The notes under the pieces are model-generated. The model searched no databases, was not told the DNA's origin, and saw only the letters and a list, made by a program, of their open reading frames with translations. A stretch of 64,000 nt of DNA, taken from positions 7,202,501 to 7,266,500 of the forward strand of contig SMMW01000575.1 in the NCBI GenBank assembly GCA_004794655.1. The letters are read 5' to 3'. Positions 9,546 to 18,020 of this stretch are shown here, in pieces. A program made the translations under genes and the position numbers. The stretch's first letter is position 1, and each line of letters begins with the position of its first letter. This stretch comes from Marisa cornuarietis (taxonomy: Eukaryota > Mollusca > Gastropoda > Architaenioglossa > Ampullariidae).

Positions 9546-11571
9546 CGTACACAGTACGAGGCCAAACCTTGATGTCACGACTGTCCACGAATACTTATTT
9601 AACAGGTTGCCCAAGCTCTCCCATTATTATAGCAGACCCTTAAAAGTGACTTGCATTTATTTTATCCAAGTTTAACTTCACAGTGGAAATGCCTGAGACT
9701 TGAAAGATTGTAAGTGGCTTGAAAATGTGACGGAGGTGTTGAAAGCGTGACAGTAGTTCACAAGAAACTTGAGGGTGTGACACTAACTTGCGGTGTTCCA
9801 GCTGTTGTTGCACAATTCCCAGGGAAGGCGCGCAGTCAGCGAAGTAAAGAGGTAGTGAAACGCCCAGGCTGTGACCATATTGTAGTAGATGGACACCAGG
9901 AGTGAGATGATCACCATGGTGTAGCCCACACCTTTATTATCAGGTAACATATCTTATTTTCTGGGATCAGAGGGCATAAGGAGCGACGAAAACACGTTAG
10001 ACGAACATATGAGCATACACACGTTTGACAGCCTATATATTTTTTTTTTAAATGTGTTCTTATTGTAAAAACAAACACACGAACATATACACGTTTGTTC
10101 AGCATTGAAACACAAATACTTAAGGTCGAAAAGTACTTTCACAGACTTTTTATGTATGAAAACGATATTTTACAATTTTAATGATATAATTTTTGCGTTA
10201 AAAGACAATTTAAAATTTATATTTTTGTCTGAACTTTTTTAAAAGTTTGCTTTACACTTGAATAACAATATTGTAACGATATAAGTTAATGAATTAAGGG
10301 AAAAAACAAAATTGAATATTCAGAACAATCACTACTACAATTATCTTGTATTTCACAACTAATCGGTAACTGGAAAAAAATAACAGAAAGCAATAGAGTT
10401 GTTTTTTTTATCAGAAGTGTTTTCAACATATTAGTGAGCTGAGGATGACAAAGTGTGTCGTTACACGGTTGGTCGAACTTATGCTTTATCACTGTGGTCC
10501 GCACCGATCGCAACCTCTCCCGAAGTGGACAAGGCTTGAATAATTAGTGATAAATACATTCATCTTCATCGCTCAAGAAAATACAGCCCACAAAATGGAA
10601 GCACCATTACACGTGTATAAAAACATAAAAAAGGTACCGACGTTTACAAAATACTTGATAAAAAGAAACATTGTAGATGCAAAAGTCTATCTGCTTTATA
10701 GAACTGACCTTTAAAGATGGGAGCTGCTTTCCAGACTGTGATGGGCCCTAAGCTGGCATACTGTCCAAAGGCGAGCTCCATGTACACCAACGGCGCCCCA
10801 CAAAAAATCAGAATGATGAAGTAGGCGATGAAGAAAGCTCCTGTGACAACAGAACGAGAAAAAAGGGGAAATTACAGATTTTCTTCAGAAACTTCAACAT
10901 AAAGTGTTTTAAGTAATTAAATGCCTAGAACATTCTCGAATCTGGTCGCATGATTGGATGTTAAAAATAAGATGTTTGCTTGAAAAGCACACGTTTCACG
11001 TAATCAAGGATTGAGAAAGGATGGCTGTTGGTGTTTAATTTCCTGTAGATACTCAGGCCACATTACGGGTAACCAAGTCACACGCCAGAAACAGGTGCTA
11101 CCCAAACTTTTGACAAGAATCAAGAATCAGAGGAGGTAAATGTTGATGAACCTTGAACGTACAAAAATGTTAAGAGTGCGAGTACACAAGCAAAAGGAGG
11201 GTTTTGGCAAAACAAGAGTGTGGGTTTAAGTGTGGGCAAAAGAAGGACCAGTGTCTGGGCAAAAGGATGGACAGTGTGTGGGTAAAAGGAGAACTAGTGT
11301 GTGGGCAAAAGGGAGGGCCAGTGTGTGTTGTGGTAAAGATGGAGGAAAAGTATGATGTCTAACCTCCTCCATTTCTGTAGACGAGGTAAGGAAAGCGCCA
11401 GATGTTTCCGAGGCCGACAACGTAGCCGAGACAGGTGAACACAAACTCGAAGCGGCCACCCCAGTTACCTCGCGCCTTGTTCTCGTCCTCTCCGGAGTCG
11501 TCCTCCGAGCTGGCGATGGTCATCAGGTCGGCCAGGTACCCGCCACTCATCTCGCTGGTGTCCTTGGTCTC
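273..11571 (-). CDS. Gene A: SLC6 family glycine-transporter-like protein (10 exons, C-terminus outside window)
   Basis: Sodium- and chloride-coupled amino acid transporter of the plasma membrane, SLC6 family, closest in pattern to glycine transporters (SLC6A5/SLC6A9 type). Ten minus-strand exons join in frame: 11364-11571, 10709-10840, 9788-9931, 7938-8175, 6597-6729, 5529-5767, 4983-5107, 4311-4555, 1016-1216 and 273-446, giving at least 606 aa with all 12 membrane segments. Diagnostic motifs are [10 protein letters not shown] in TM1 (about residues 46-55), [14 protein letters not shown] in TM3, QVFFSLS and SSYNKFHNN around TM6, and [19 protein letters not shown] in TM8. The long loop after TM3 is rich in Cys and N-glycosylation sites. 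The tail exon, expected to start near R-L-K as in gene B, is not visible. If the last donor is not used, the frame reads 26 more codons to a stop at 192-194. The substrate is inferred, not shown. Confidence 0.9.
447..1015. other. Gene A intron between exons 9 and 10
   Basis: 569 bp of AT-rich intron. A direct repeat, ggctagcc-attggctagcc (about 778-797), is the only local structure seen. Confidence 0.6.
1016..1216 (-). CDS. Gene A exon 9: TM9-TM10
   Basis: 201 bp, phase 0 at both ends. Encodes [20 protein letters not shown] and then [14 protein letters not shown], the GG-x-Y-x-x-x-L-x-D...YG-x-x-R-F-x-x-D-I pattern. It retains the Asp that pairs with the TM1 Arg as the outer gate. The acceptor is TGTGTGTGCAG|GGAGGC, with an 80-nt (UG)n tract directly upstream. 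Donor is CATCGTG|GTGAGT. The exon is symmetric, so skipping would keep the frame. Confidence 0.93.
1220..1300. repeat. (CA)n microsatellite abutting gene A exon 9 acceptor
   Basis: About 40 uninterrupted CA units; in the transcript this is (UG)n ending in UGCAG|G, replacing a normal pyrimidine tract. No AG occurs within it. A possible branch point (CTGAT on the minus strand near 1306) would sit about 90 nt from the acceptor. Confidence 0.95.
1412..2377 (-). mobile_element. 5' part of a 2A-bearing non-LTR retrotransposon (ORF1)
   Basis: Open frame of 321 codons resembling ORF1 of CR1/L2-like non-LTR elements. In order: a hydrophobic segment (about residues 51-66, [16 protein letters not shown]), the 2A motif GDVELNPGP (residues 67-75), a polar region, a long coiled coil (about 95-190), then an RRM-like stretch with [15 protein letters not shown]. 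Homology ends at about 1553. The remaining codons, rich in Phe/Leu, are probably flanking DNA. ORF2 (endonuclease and reverse transcriptase) is absent. 2A motifs cause ribosome skipping between Gly and Pro, and in such elements the upstream peptide can act as a signal sequence (established knowledge). Confidence 0.8.
2378..2560 (-). mobile_element. Probable 5' UTR of the 2A-bearing LINE
   Basis: Lies directly upstream of the ORF1 start on the minus strand, without coding capacity or simple repeats. Assigned to the element by position only. Confidence 0.35.
2561..2693 (-). mobile_element. SINE 5' head fragment (tRNA-derived)
   Basis: The minus strand shares ACCAACACAGTGA, GATCTCGTCTCG/GTTCTCGTCTCG and a promoter A-box-like segment (GGTGACACAGCCATTAAGTGC) with the fuller SINE at 15926-16121. 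Diverged; the B box is not convincing. Confidence 0.4.
2705..4324. repeat. 32-bp minisatellite (51 units) derived from the exon 8 splice donor of gene A
   Basis: The marker agtacac recurs every 32 bp from 2718 to 4317 (51 times; one 31-bp step near the start). On the minus strand a unit reads TACTGCACAG|GTAAG plus ACACCTGGCCTGCTGTG. The last unit overlaps the final 13 coding bases and the true donor of exon 8. Two unit types, CACAG|GTAAG and CACTA|GTAAG, alternate over much of the array, giving a 64-bp higher-order period. About fifteen copies contain the ideal CAG|GTAAGT. Confidence 0.95.
4311..4555 (-). CDS. Gene A exon 8: TM8 and start of TM9
   Basis: 245 bp. The split Asp codon G|AC joins it to exon 7. 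Encodes [17 protein letters not shown], then [34 protein letters not shown] (TM8, Na2 region) and K-K-R-R-V-L...[11 protein letters not shown]. The donor CACAG|GTAAGA at 4310/4311 is the outermost unit of a 51-copy minisatellite, so the last 13 bases of the exon are themselves part of the repeat. Confidence 0.92.
4556..4982. other. Gene A intron between exons 7 and 8
   Basis: 427 bp; no repeat or second gene recognised. Confidence 0.6.
4983..5107 (-). CDS. Gene A exon 7: TM7
   Basis: 125 bp, phase 2 to 1, acceptor CTTCTAG|GGACGCC and donor TCAG|GTATGT. Encodes [20 protein letters not shown] and then [12 protein letters not shown]. The D-A-x-x-V...S-x-x-x-G-F-x-x-F pattern identifies TM7. By ungapped alignment the residue usually Asn in this helix (a Na1/Cl- ligand) is Asp here. 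Confidence 0.92.
5108..5528. other. Gene A intron between exons 6 and 7
   Basis: 421 bp, AT-rich, nothing further recognised. Confidence 0.6.
5529..5767 (-). CDS. Gene A exon 6: TM5, EL3 and TM6
   Basis: 239 bp, phase 0 to 2. Encodes TM5 ([20 protein letters not shown]), then [28 protein letters not shown] (TM6) and S-S-Y-N-K-F-H-N-N. The Gln and Ser that help form the family's chloride site (Q-x-F-F-S) are present. The LS-x-x-WGG context carries Ser where GlyT2-type proteins have Ser and GlyT1-type proteins have Gly. Donor is TACAG|GTGAGC. Confidence 0.94.
5768..6596. other. Gene A intron between exons 5 and 6
   Basis: 829 bp. Holds a short tcta tggtctatgg duplication (about 6057-6078) and nothing else I can name. 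Confidence 0.6.
6597..6729 (-). CDS. Gene A exon 5: TM4
   Basis: 133 bp. Encodes [20 protein letters not shown] and then [20 protein letters not shown] up to SAGK. The pattern V-L-x-x-S-x-G-(5-6)-W-x-x-x-x-x-L-x-x-x-W-x-x-x-F-F-C-x-x-x-G-x-K-S-x-G-K is typical of SLC6 TM4. The donor is GCAAG|GTCAGA. The acceptor (CTGCTTACAG|TCGG) lies 14 bp from a 19-bp tandem repeat. Confidence 0.93.
6743..6895. repeat. 19-bp minisatellite next to gene A exon 5 acceptor
   Basis: A degenerate unit like acaggtgtgagtaaggtga recurs at 6743, 6762, 6781, 6800, 6819, 6838, 6857 and 6876 (exact 19-bp spacing). The minus strand is pyrimidine-rich (CACACCTGT), so it supplies the polypyrimidine side of the acceptor at 6730. 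Confidence 0.8.
6896..7531. other. Gene A intron 4 interior
   Basis: Intron between exons 4 and 5, with a few degenerate agttcttgaagactt/ctactagcaac-type short duplications near 7225-7295. No coding signal. Confidence 0.45.
7532..7617. repeat. (CA)43 microsatellite
   Basis: Uninterrupted CA run inside gene A intron 4. Confidence 0.95.
7938..8175 (-). CDS. Gene A exon 4: extracellular loop 2
   Basis: 238 bp, phase 1 to 2, acceptor CCATCAG|GCTGC and donor TTTCTA|GTGAGT. Encodes the long glycosylated loop between TM3 and TM4. It has four N-x-S/T sites (NQT, NLS, NCS, NYT) and at least four further Cys, and ends in SPSEEYF, the conserved SP-x-E-E-F/Y-F lead-in to TM4. The loop is longer and more Cys-rich than in typical vertebrate glycine transporters. 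Confidence 0.9.
8176..9474. other. Gene A intron 3, right part
   Basis: AT-rich intron between exons 3 and 4; no gene, element ends or long repeats recognised. Confidence 0.5.
9475..9545. repeat. (ATC)n microsatellite
   Basis: About 23 ATC units in gene A intron 3. Open frames across it are simple-sequence artefacts. Confidence 0.95.
9788..9931 (-). CDS. Gene A exon 3: TM3 and start of the large extracellular loop
   Basis: 144 bp. Encodes [20 protein letters not shown] and then TAWAFHYLF, the TM3 pattern with the substrate-contacting Tyr. It ends in [11 protein letters not shown], where the Cys is the usual partner of the EL2 disulphide and NNS is a potential glycosylation site. The acceptor (AATAAAG|GTGTGG) has a poor pyrimidine tract. 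The donor is GCAA|GTTAGT. Confidence 0.92.
9932..10708. other. Gene A intron between exons 2 and 3
   Basis: 777 bp, strongly AT-rich; no feature recognised. Confidence 0.6.
10709..10840 (-). CDS. Gene A exon 2: TM2
   Basis: 132 bp, phase 2 to 1, acceptor TCACAG|GAGC and donor AAAG|GTCAGT. Encodes [20 protein letters not shown] followed by [16 protein letters not shown]. The family-typical pattern is P-x-x-Y/M-E-x-x-x-G-Q-x-x-x-x-G in TM2 and the first intracellular loop. Same length as the TM2 exon of gene B. Confidence 0.93.
10841..11189. other. Gene A intron between exons 1 and 2, distal part
   Basis: No exon or repeat recognised. Confidence 0.5.
11190..11340. repeat. 23-bp minisatellite after gene A exon 1 donor
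   Basis: Units like gtgtgtgggcaaaaggaggacca occur at 23-bp steps (gggcaaaag-type starts at 11234, 11257, 11280 and 11303), with degenerate copies on both sides. It ends 22 bp from the exon 1 donor. Confidence 0.75.
11364..11571 (-). CDS. Gene A exon 1 (visible): N-terminus and TM1
   Basis: Encodes a cytosolic acidic/Ser-rich N-terminus ([18 protein letters not shown]) and TM1 with the Na+/substrate-binding unwound motif [10 protein letters not shown], ending in RNGG plus one base (phase 1). The donor is GGAG|GTTAGA. The likely first Met is at 11548-11550 ([10 protein letters not shown]). Upstream sequence stays open without another in-frame ATG and contains a possible acceptor (GGGGTGCAG|GAGACC). 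The start may therefore be here, or in an unseen upstream exon, in which case the exon is 11364-11571. Confidence 0.88.
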
Positions 11572-12126
11572 CTGCACCCCAACAGGGACACACTTTAGCC
11601 ATCTTCCACGCCAGCCGTCCACCCGCTCACCTCCACACCTCCACCCATTCCTTTGTCTGCCCGCCCATCAAGCCATGAAGTATTTGGGGTACCCTGTATT
11701 TTACTTTTACTTTGCTTATTATTCTTACTTGCTGTCTAATGAGTAATGGAGTGACTGATTTGCTGTCTGATAAGTCAATGAATAAACGGGTTGCTATTGT
11801 GAGTTGTTGTTGTGAGTGGATAAGGATGATATTTATGTGGTTTTGTAGAGCTCCAGTTGTGTACACTTTTCACAAGGATAAAAAAGTATTGTCATTCACA
11901 CTTTGTTCATCCTTTTCTCGGTGAAAGAACTTCGCATTTTTATTCTTCTTTGATTATTTTTTCACTATAGAGGGTAGTAAGAAATCGATAACATTCACAT
12001 CAATTGGTTGTCCAGATCTTGAGCTTTGAAACTTTATGAAAAAAATGTATACGGTTTATATGTCACGAAATAAGATGAAGACTGCGTTTGATCTGATGAC
12101 GTTAAATTTACCTTACTCAAAACCCC

Positions 12127-12128
<2 letters not shown>
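11572..12128. other. Upstream of visible gene A exon 1
   Basis: May hold the gene A promoter or 5' intron. No TATA/initiator pair or upstream exon could be assigned. Confidence 0.35.

Positions 12129-12202
<74 letters not shown>
12129..12202. repeat. (CA)37 microsatellite
   Basis: Uninterrupted dinucleotide run. Confidence 0.95.
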
Positions 12203-12204
<2 letters not shown>

Positions 12205-15200
12205 TAAATAGTTTTAATACATTGTTCGAGTAGTATTTTAACATTTAATAGCTTAGCGCCATAGCAAAGCCGAGGACATCCCATCTTTCTTGCGTGCGCT
12301 GTGGGGCGAGCGCTGATTGGTTAATTAATAAGCCTTAAAGTCCTACCTAGCTTCTGGGTGACACTAGTTCGAAAACGTGACACTGTTTCACACATCATGA
12401 ATTACAGTAACACATACACTTGAGAAAAACTGCATCTTCAAAAAAAAAAAAAAACTCTCACTTTTTAATATGACAAAGATCGCAAAATATTCAGGAGCAG
12501 CCGCGAGAAAAAATTTCACGTGCACACAGACAATGCAGGCTGTATTGGTGTGAAGATATTACCACGTATCTTACTTGATGTTAGCAAACCGGTAGTTGAT
12601 ACCGAAAGTGAACAGTGCTCACACTCGCCACAGATAAAGGTGAGGACGCCAGCAATGTTCAGAATGGTACAGACGCCCTTGTGTGTGTGTGTGTGCATGC
12701 ATGTATGCGTGTATGTATGTGCGTACATGTTTGTGAGAGTGACAAGTGAGAGTGCCATAAAATGATGTGTTTTTTGGACTGCTAATCAAGTATATTTTCT
12801 ACAGAAGTCTATAATGAATTTTTCTAGTGCAGTATAGATATAGACCGGTGAACAGTTAAGTCTGCAGTCAGACTACCAACCAACTGGGGAAACCGACACC
12901 CACGGGGTTACAGCGCTGGTGTCCAAGATCAAGCCAGTTAGATACCCGTGTGAAGCGGCATACTTCACCCAGTTGACCCAGCTGTTGAACGGGTACATCC
13001 GGGGAAGGAGAGGCATCGAGGGAGGGAGGTTCGACGCCGCCCTTACAAAAAAGCGGGGGCCCTCGGATAAGAAGGGGCCCTCGGATAAGAGGGGCCTCAC
13101 AACACCTCCCTTCTAAAGGGCCGGATGATTAAAGGGCTAACATTTTTTGTTCCCATTTCAAGCAAATGACTTAAATATTAAAAAAGCAATGGCGGGATTA
13201 GTAGGAAAGATGTTAAATATGACGAAATTAAAAGTAAATTATAATTAGCCATTTTTCTGTTTTTTCCTTCGTCCTCTTATTATCATTGCCCATAAGCTTC
13301 AATGTACTCTTACGTCGACGTCTATTTAACATTGACATAAAGCTATTCAAAGCATTTTTGTCTCTACGACAACCACAGAAGTAGCGAACGCATTTTTTGT
13401 ATGATAAATATCGAGCAGCTGCAATAGAACTTTTAAATTTTGACTCCTGGGAGTTACTGGAGTGCACATTTCAATGTCGTCTGCCGAAATATGCTGTCTT
13501 GTGGGTGAGAAACTTAATTTATCTTGCATCCGGCTCGTCTATGCACCCCTTTGTGGTTGATACTATTTATAGGCTCGTGGCCTGCACGGTAGGTTCGGTG
13601 AGTAAAAAGAAAATCATTGCTGCACATTTGGGAGTGCGCGTATTGTATGGGAGGTAACTGAAGCACTTGTGTGGCGGATCGAGGTGAGTTGAGGGGTGGG
13701 TGGGGAAGGTTGGGTGGAGGGTTGGACATGAAGGACAGTGGCCACGCACTAAATGCTACCTGGGTGGACGGACACACTGCGTGATCTGATCGAGTAATGC
13801 ATCTCTTACTGCCTGGTGAGAACAAGGAGTAAGCATATGGCGAGTCTTTAAAACTGCGTTACGATCTGTATAGTTCCCTTGTTTTTTTGTATTAGAATTA
13901 ATCTGTTAGTGATATGTAGAATACAGGATACGGGATACATGATACAGGACATGAAATCTTGCAATGCTTTGAATGCTGTAAGTGCTCAGCCCCTGATACT
14001 GCGCATGTTTGCTTTTCTTGGACGTTCCTTTGAGTGCATTTCTCTAGCTCGTCCACGTACGGGAAAAATGAGCTCTAATGTTAATAAATTCAGAGTTTAG
14101 ACTTGTATAGAACACATGCCCATTTTGTCATTTTTGCATACATTCGTAAATTCACACATGTGTTTAAAAATAATACATCATTGCAACTGTACGAGTGCAA
14201 AGTTAATGCAAGATTCTGTATGTTATATTTTTTTCTACTTTATTTTTTAAAGGAACAATCGGGTTATCTATGGTTTATTAAAGCCAAAGAAATTGCAGTT
14301 TCAAGAAACTGGCATGATGAAATGACCATCAACGTTCTCACGCGCCATAAATGTGTCTGCGCATCCTTTGTTTCAAAGAATAGTAAATAATTATTCACAC
14401 TAGTACTTAGAGGCTGTGGATTCCGTGTGTTGTACATTCAGGCAACAACTTACTATTGAACTCTGTCCACGAGGGATGGTTGATGTAGCTGGTGCTTGGT
14501 TTCAGGGATTCTGTTTGCACTTCGTTTAGACGAGTGTCGACTGGCATGAGGACTTGTTGTTGACATCAGGGTTGTATGCCGGGCGGTGTGATGTCTCCAC
14601 TGTGCCCAGTGGTCGTTTGCCATCGTTACGTGGTATCTACATCTGCTCTACACATCTGCTGCAGTGATTAATCGCGTGTTGGCCAAGTTGTGTAATTACT
14701 GGCTCGTAACATGCAGGGAACGGCTCATTAAATCGAAGAAAATCAGCACGACTGAGATGTGAAGACACGAACCAGGGAGGGATGTCAGGCGGCGGAAACT
14801 GATTAATTCCAATTGGTTCCCCCCTCCTTCTCGCGACATTTGTGTGGCGGTGTCGTCACTTCTGTCCCCCTCCCCACCTCTCTGCCTTTCATATTCTCCT
14901 CCATCCGTCGCTTTGTCTTCTTCCCCTCGTTCTTTCGTTTTCTTTCTCATCCACTTCGACTTCATCTTCCCTCATTTCGTCTTCTCCTTTCTCTAGCTCG
15001 TTCAAGCTTGTGAACCACAAAACGCACGAAAGTTCAAAGGGATGTCATCTGCTTATGTCAAGTCAAACCAAAATATTACTTTTGACATCTTACAGACCCG
15101 TAGCCTTCTGAGTGTGTGGACTGGACAGAGCATTATCGCCATCATGAAACTACAAGAGGTTAGAACCTGTGTGGCATCTCCCCCCCCCCCTCGGTATTGT

Positions 15201-15925
15201 TTTTTCGCTCATGTGTTTTTTTCCCTCCATGGCTGATAAATAATTGTCTCAACCCAGAACGAGAAGCCCTTCACGTTTACCTCATCATCGACAGTCATCA
15301 TGGACACAGGGTAGATAATTAGTGTCTCCTGCCAAGATTCACATAAGAAAACGTTTGTGGAGTAAAGCTGTTACGCAGCAGCCATACCCTCTATCACAAA
15401 ATGGCCGTCTTGCTTAGAAAAAATGCTTTCTTTTACACTTTGTCATGGACTTGTGCACCGCGACATGAAAATGAAAGTAGCAGATGTAAATATGTCTTAA
15501 GTTTTTTTTCCCATAACATTACATCCTAAAACTTGACGTAACAGTAAATGAACGAGAGAGGGTGAGAGGGGAAGAGGGATGAAGGAGAGAAGAACAGGAG
15601 GAGAGAGTGGGCAGACAGGAGAAGTGAAAGTGAATGAGAAGCGACTGTGTGGATTCTGCGTGAAACTTACCTGCTGTGTGCAATATTTTTAAAAAATGGG
15701 GCGACTATGGGGTTTTATTTTGCTACCTCTTAATTTCTGTTTGAAGTGACTGCACCAGTGTCACTAACACACTTATTAAACGCTTTCTATTTAAACCCTG
15801 CTCCCATACCCCGGACTAACAGTAGGGGAGACTAAAACTGTAGGAATTCCAAGAGATAGATTTAAGTCATAATAAAAATAACGAATTGAAAAGAACGCCT
15901 TTCTTTCTTTTTTGCAACGGCAAAC
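12203..15925. other. Intergenic or 5' intron sequence, no gene recognised
   Basis: Scanned for SLC6-like exons and other known motifs on both strands without success. A C/G-rich block at about 12850-13130, with a 20-bp duplication of ggggccctcggataaga, looks like an unidentified dispersed repeat. Pyrimidine-rich DNA at 14820-15000 gives spurious frames. Confidence 0.4.
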
Positions 15926-16121
15926 GGAGGAGGAGGAGGAGGAAATTGGTGTTTCACGCCAAGCCAGCCACTAAGACCATGGCAGGGCAAGACAGCCAGT
16001 TCTGTAAACAGATGTCACATTCAGAGAAAGAACAGCGTGCCCGAGACGAGAACTGAACCCAGGACAGCCAACCTTCACTGTGTTGGTGACACGTGCTAAC
16101 CGTTGTGCCACCAGACCGCCC
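15926..16121 (-). mobile_element. tRNA-derived SINE
   Basis: The minus strand has an A-box (TGGCACAACGGTTAGCACG, 16092-16110), a B-box (GGGTTCAGTTCTC, 16048-16060), a body, and a 3' tail GGCGTGAAACACCAA (15946-15960) followed by (CTCCTC)n. The tail resembles the LINE-derived 3' ends of many invertebrate SINEs. About 196 bp, apparently full length. Confidence 0.75.
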
Positions 16122-17894
16122 GGTAAACGTAGGACCTTGTGATCCACAATTATAATGTTAAAGGAACAAGAAGGCAGCGAACTGCGAGTCTAGTCACCAA
16201 GTCTGCACACCTGGTTTTCACCGCCTCCTACAGGTTTTGAAAAGCTTGACAACTTTTTGAAAGAACTCGTAGCACTAGTAGTAGTAGTAGAAGAAGACAA
16301 AAAACCAGAAAGAAAAGATGAGGTACTACCAGAACAACAAAGCCTGCCACCTAGCGCCTGGCACTTAGCCATCACTTCCATATGTCAGATGTCAGATTTG
16401 AGCATCAATGTCTTAGTATGATATCCACACCATCAGGCATCCATTACACGGCACAATCTCTCAGGACGATATAACATAAAGTAACACAAAATGTGCTAAA
16501 ACAAACTCTACAAAGTTTCGGTTACAGTACATTAGAGGATGGTTATGTACACTAATGAAGATCTGCCCAATACCGAACTAAACATTTCCTTAAATTCCCT
16601 CACTCTTCCTCCACCTAAGTTGAACTGTCTTATCTTAATGTCTCAAATCGTAAGACAAACGGTAAACTATGGCTGCGAAGTGAGGTAGTGGCAGCGATAG
16701 TGTAGAGAAGGATCAGGACTTAAATTTGGTGTTAAAGGTGTAGTAGGGCGTAATTTGATTTTTAAAGCTCGGTGATGTGCAGGACACTAGTTTCTCAAAT
16801 CTGGATAAATAATCAATTCCATTCTCAAGCTATACACGCATCCAATTACCTTTCACAGAAAGGTCACGTTTGTCCACAGATAAACACAATTAACATAATA
16901 ATCACAGCTCTCCCATTGGTTCTAGCCTTGATAACTTAGCCGTATCCACATACAATCAATGAAGTATGTGATGTCGACTTTTTACTATGGCATAGTGATG
17001 TTTGTAGGCGTGCATCTCGAGAAATAAAAAAGAGGAATTAACCTAGATTTAAGGAAATAGTATCTTGCACTGAGCTTTCACCAGTCACTGAAAAGATTGC
17101 ACCCACTAGACCTTTAAGAGAGTATGGCGTGGGAAACACACTATCTGGGTTAGTACTTGAGGACAACAAGACGATTCTCTCCTCAGATGTTTGATGCGTG
17201 TTAATACCAGCTGGGGTTTAAAAAACTGGATGAAGACAAGCACTACAGGGCAACGAAGGGAGAACATACATCAGCGAAAATAATGTGGGAATCACTGGTA
17301 AGAGTTCGCAAAGTTGTAAGTTCTTGATCAGCTTGAAACATTTATCAACTCAAAATGTTCCCCCTCCCCGTCCGCCACTCTCATGTGGCTCCGCCTTACT
17401 GTTTTACCAAAGGAAGCAAACTCAACTACAAATATTTTCCTTTCCATCCTTTTAGTGAAATGCGTCCCCATTCATGTTAATGTAAAATTTGTAAAGTTCG
17501 ATTCGTGTGTTAGCGTGCGCGGATTCGTGAATGTGTGTGTGTGTGTGTGTGTGTGCTAACATGTGCAAATCTTTTCTATGAGTCTGTCTCGCACTCTTGT
17601 TCTTACAGTGGCAGGTAGACAGAAGGAATTAATATTTGCTTTTCTGCGCAGTCATTTTTGTGAGGCTTGCTTTACCTGTTTATTTTTTTTATTTCAAATG
17701 TGACGACGACAGGGTGCAGATGAAGTATACGGTGTCCACGGCTGGCAAACAGCTTACAATGATGGACTAGGAGAAACATTAGGACATGGCATCTGAAAAC
17801 AATATATTGCCCCCTTGTTGCCATGCACCGTCACCCACTTACATGGGCGGCAACCACACACCCGTATTTCTGTCTCTTGTCCCAGAGATAGACT
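16122..17894. other. Intergenic sequence, no gene recognised
   Basis: A 63-codon minus frame at 16190-16381 with an (ACT)n core has no recognisable homology. A short (TG)10 lies at 17535-17554. Confidence 0.4.
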
Positions 17895-18020
17895 TACAGT
17901 CAGTTAGCACTTCATACAATCACAGCCCGTTAACATTTCATAGAATCTCAGCCAATTAACACCTCATAAAATTACAGACAACACTTCATAGACGGTTAGC
18001 CAGTTAACACTTCATAGAAA
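17895..18020. repeat. 26-bp degenerate minisatellite
   Basis: Units like cagttaacacttcatagaatca start at 17904, 17930, 17956, about 17978 and 18004. Confidence 0.65.

Noticed and set aside
12850..13130. GC-richer block with a 20-bp duplication
   Set aside because: Looks like a dispersed repeat, but no ends, tails or second copy were found, so not called.
16190..16381. Possible C-terminal exon of gene B
   Set aside because: No acceptor at the start, simple (ACT)n core, and no resemblance to SLC6 tails.
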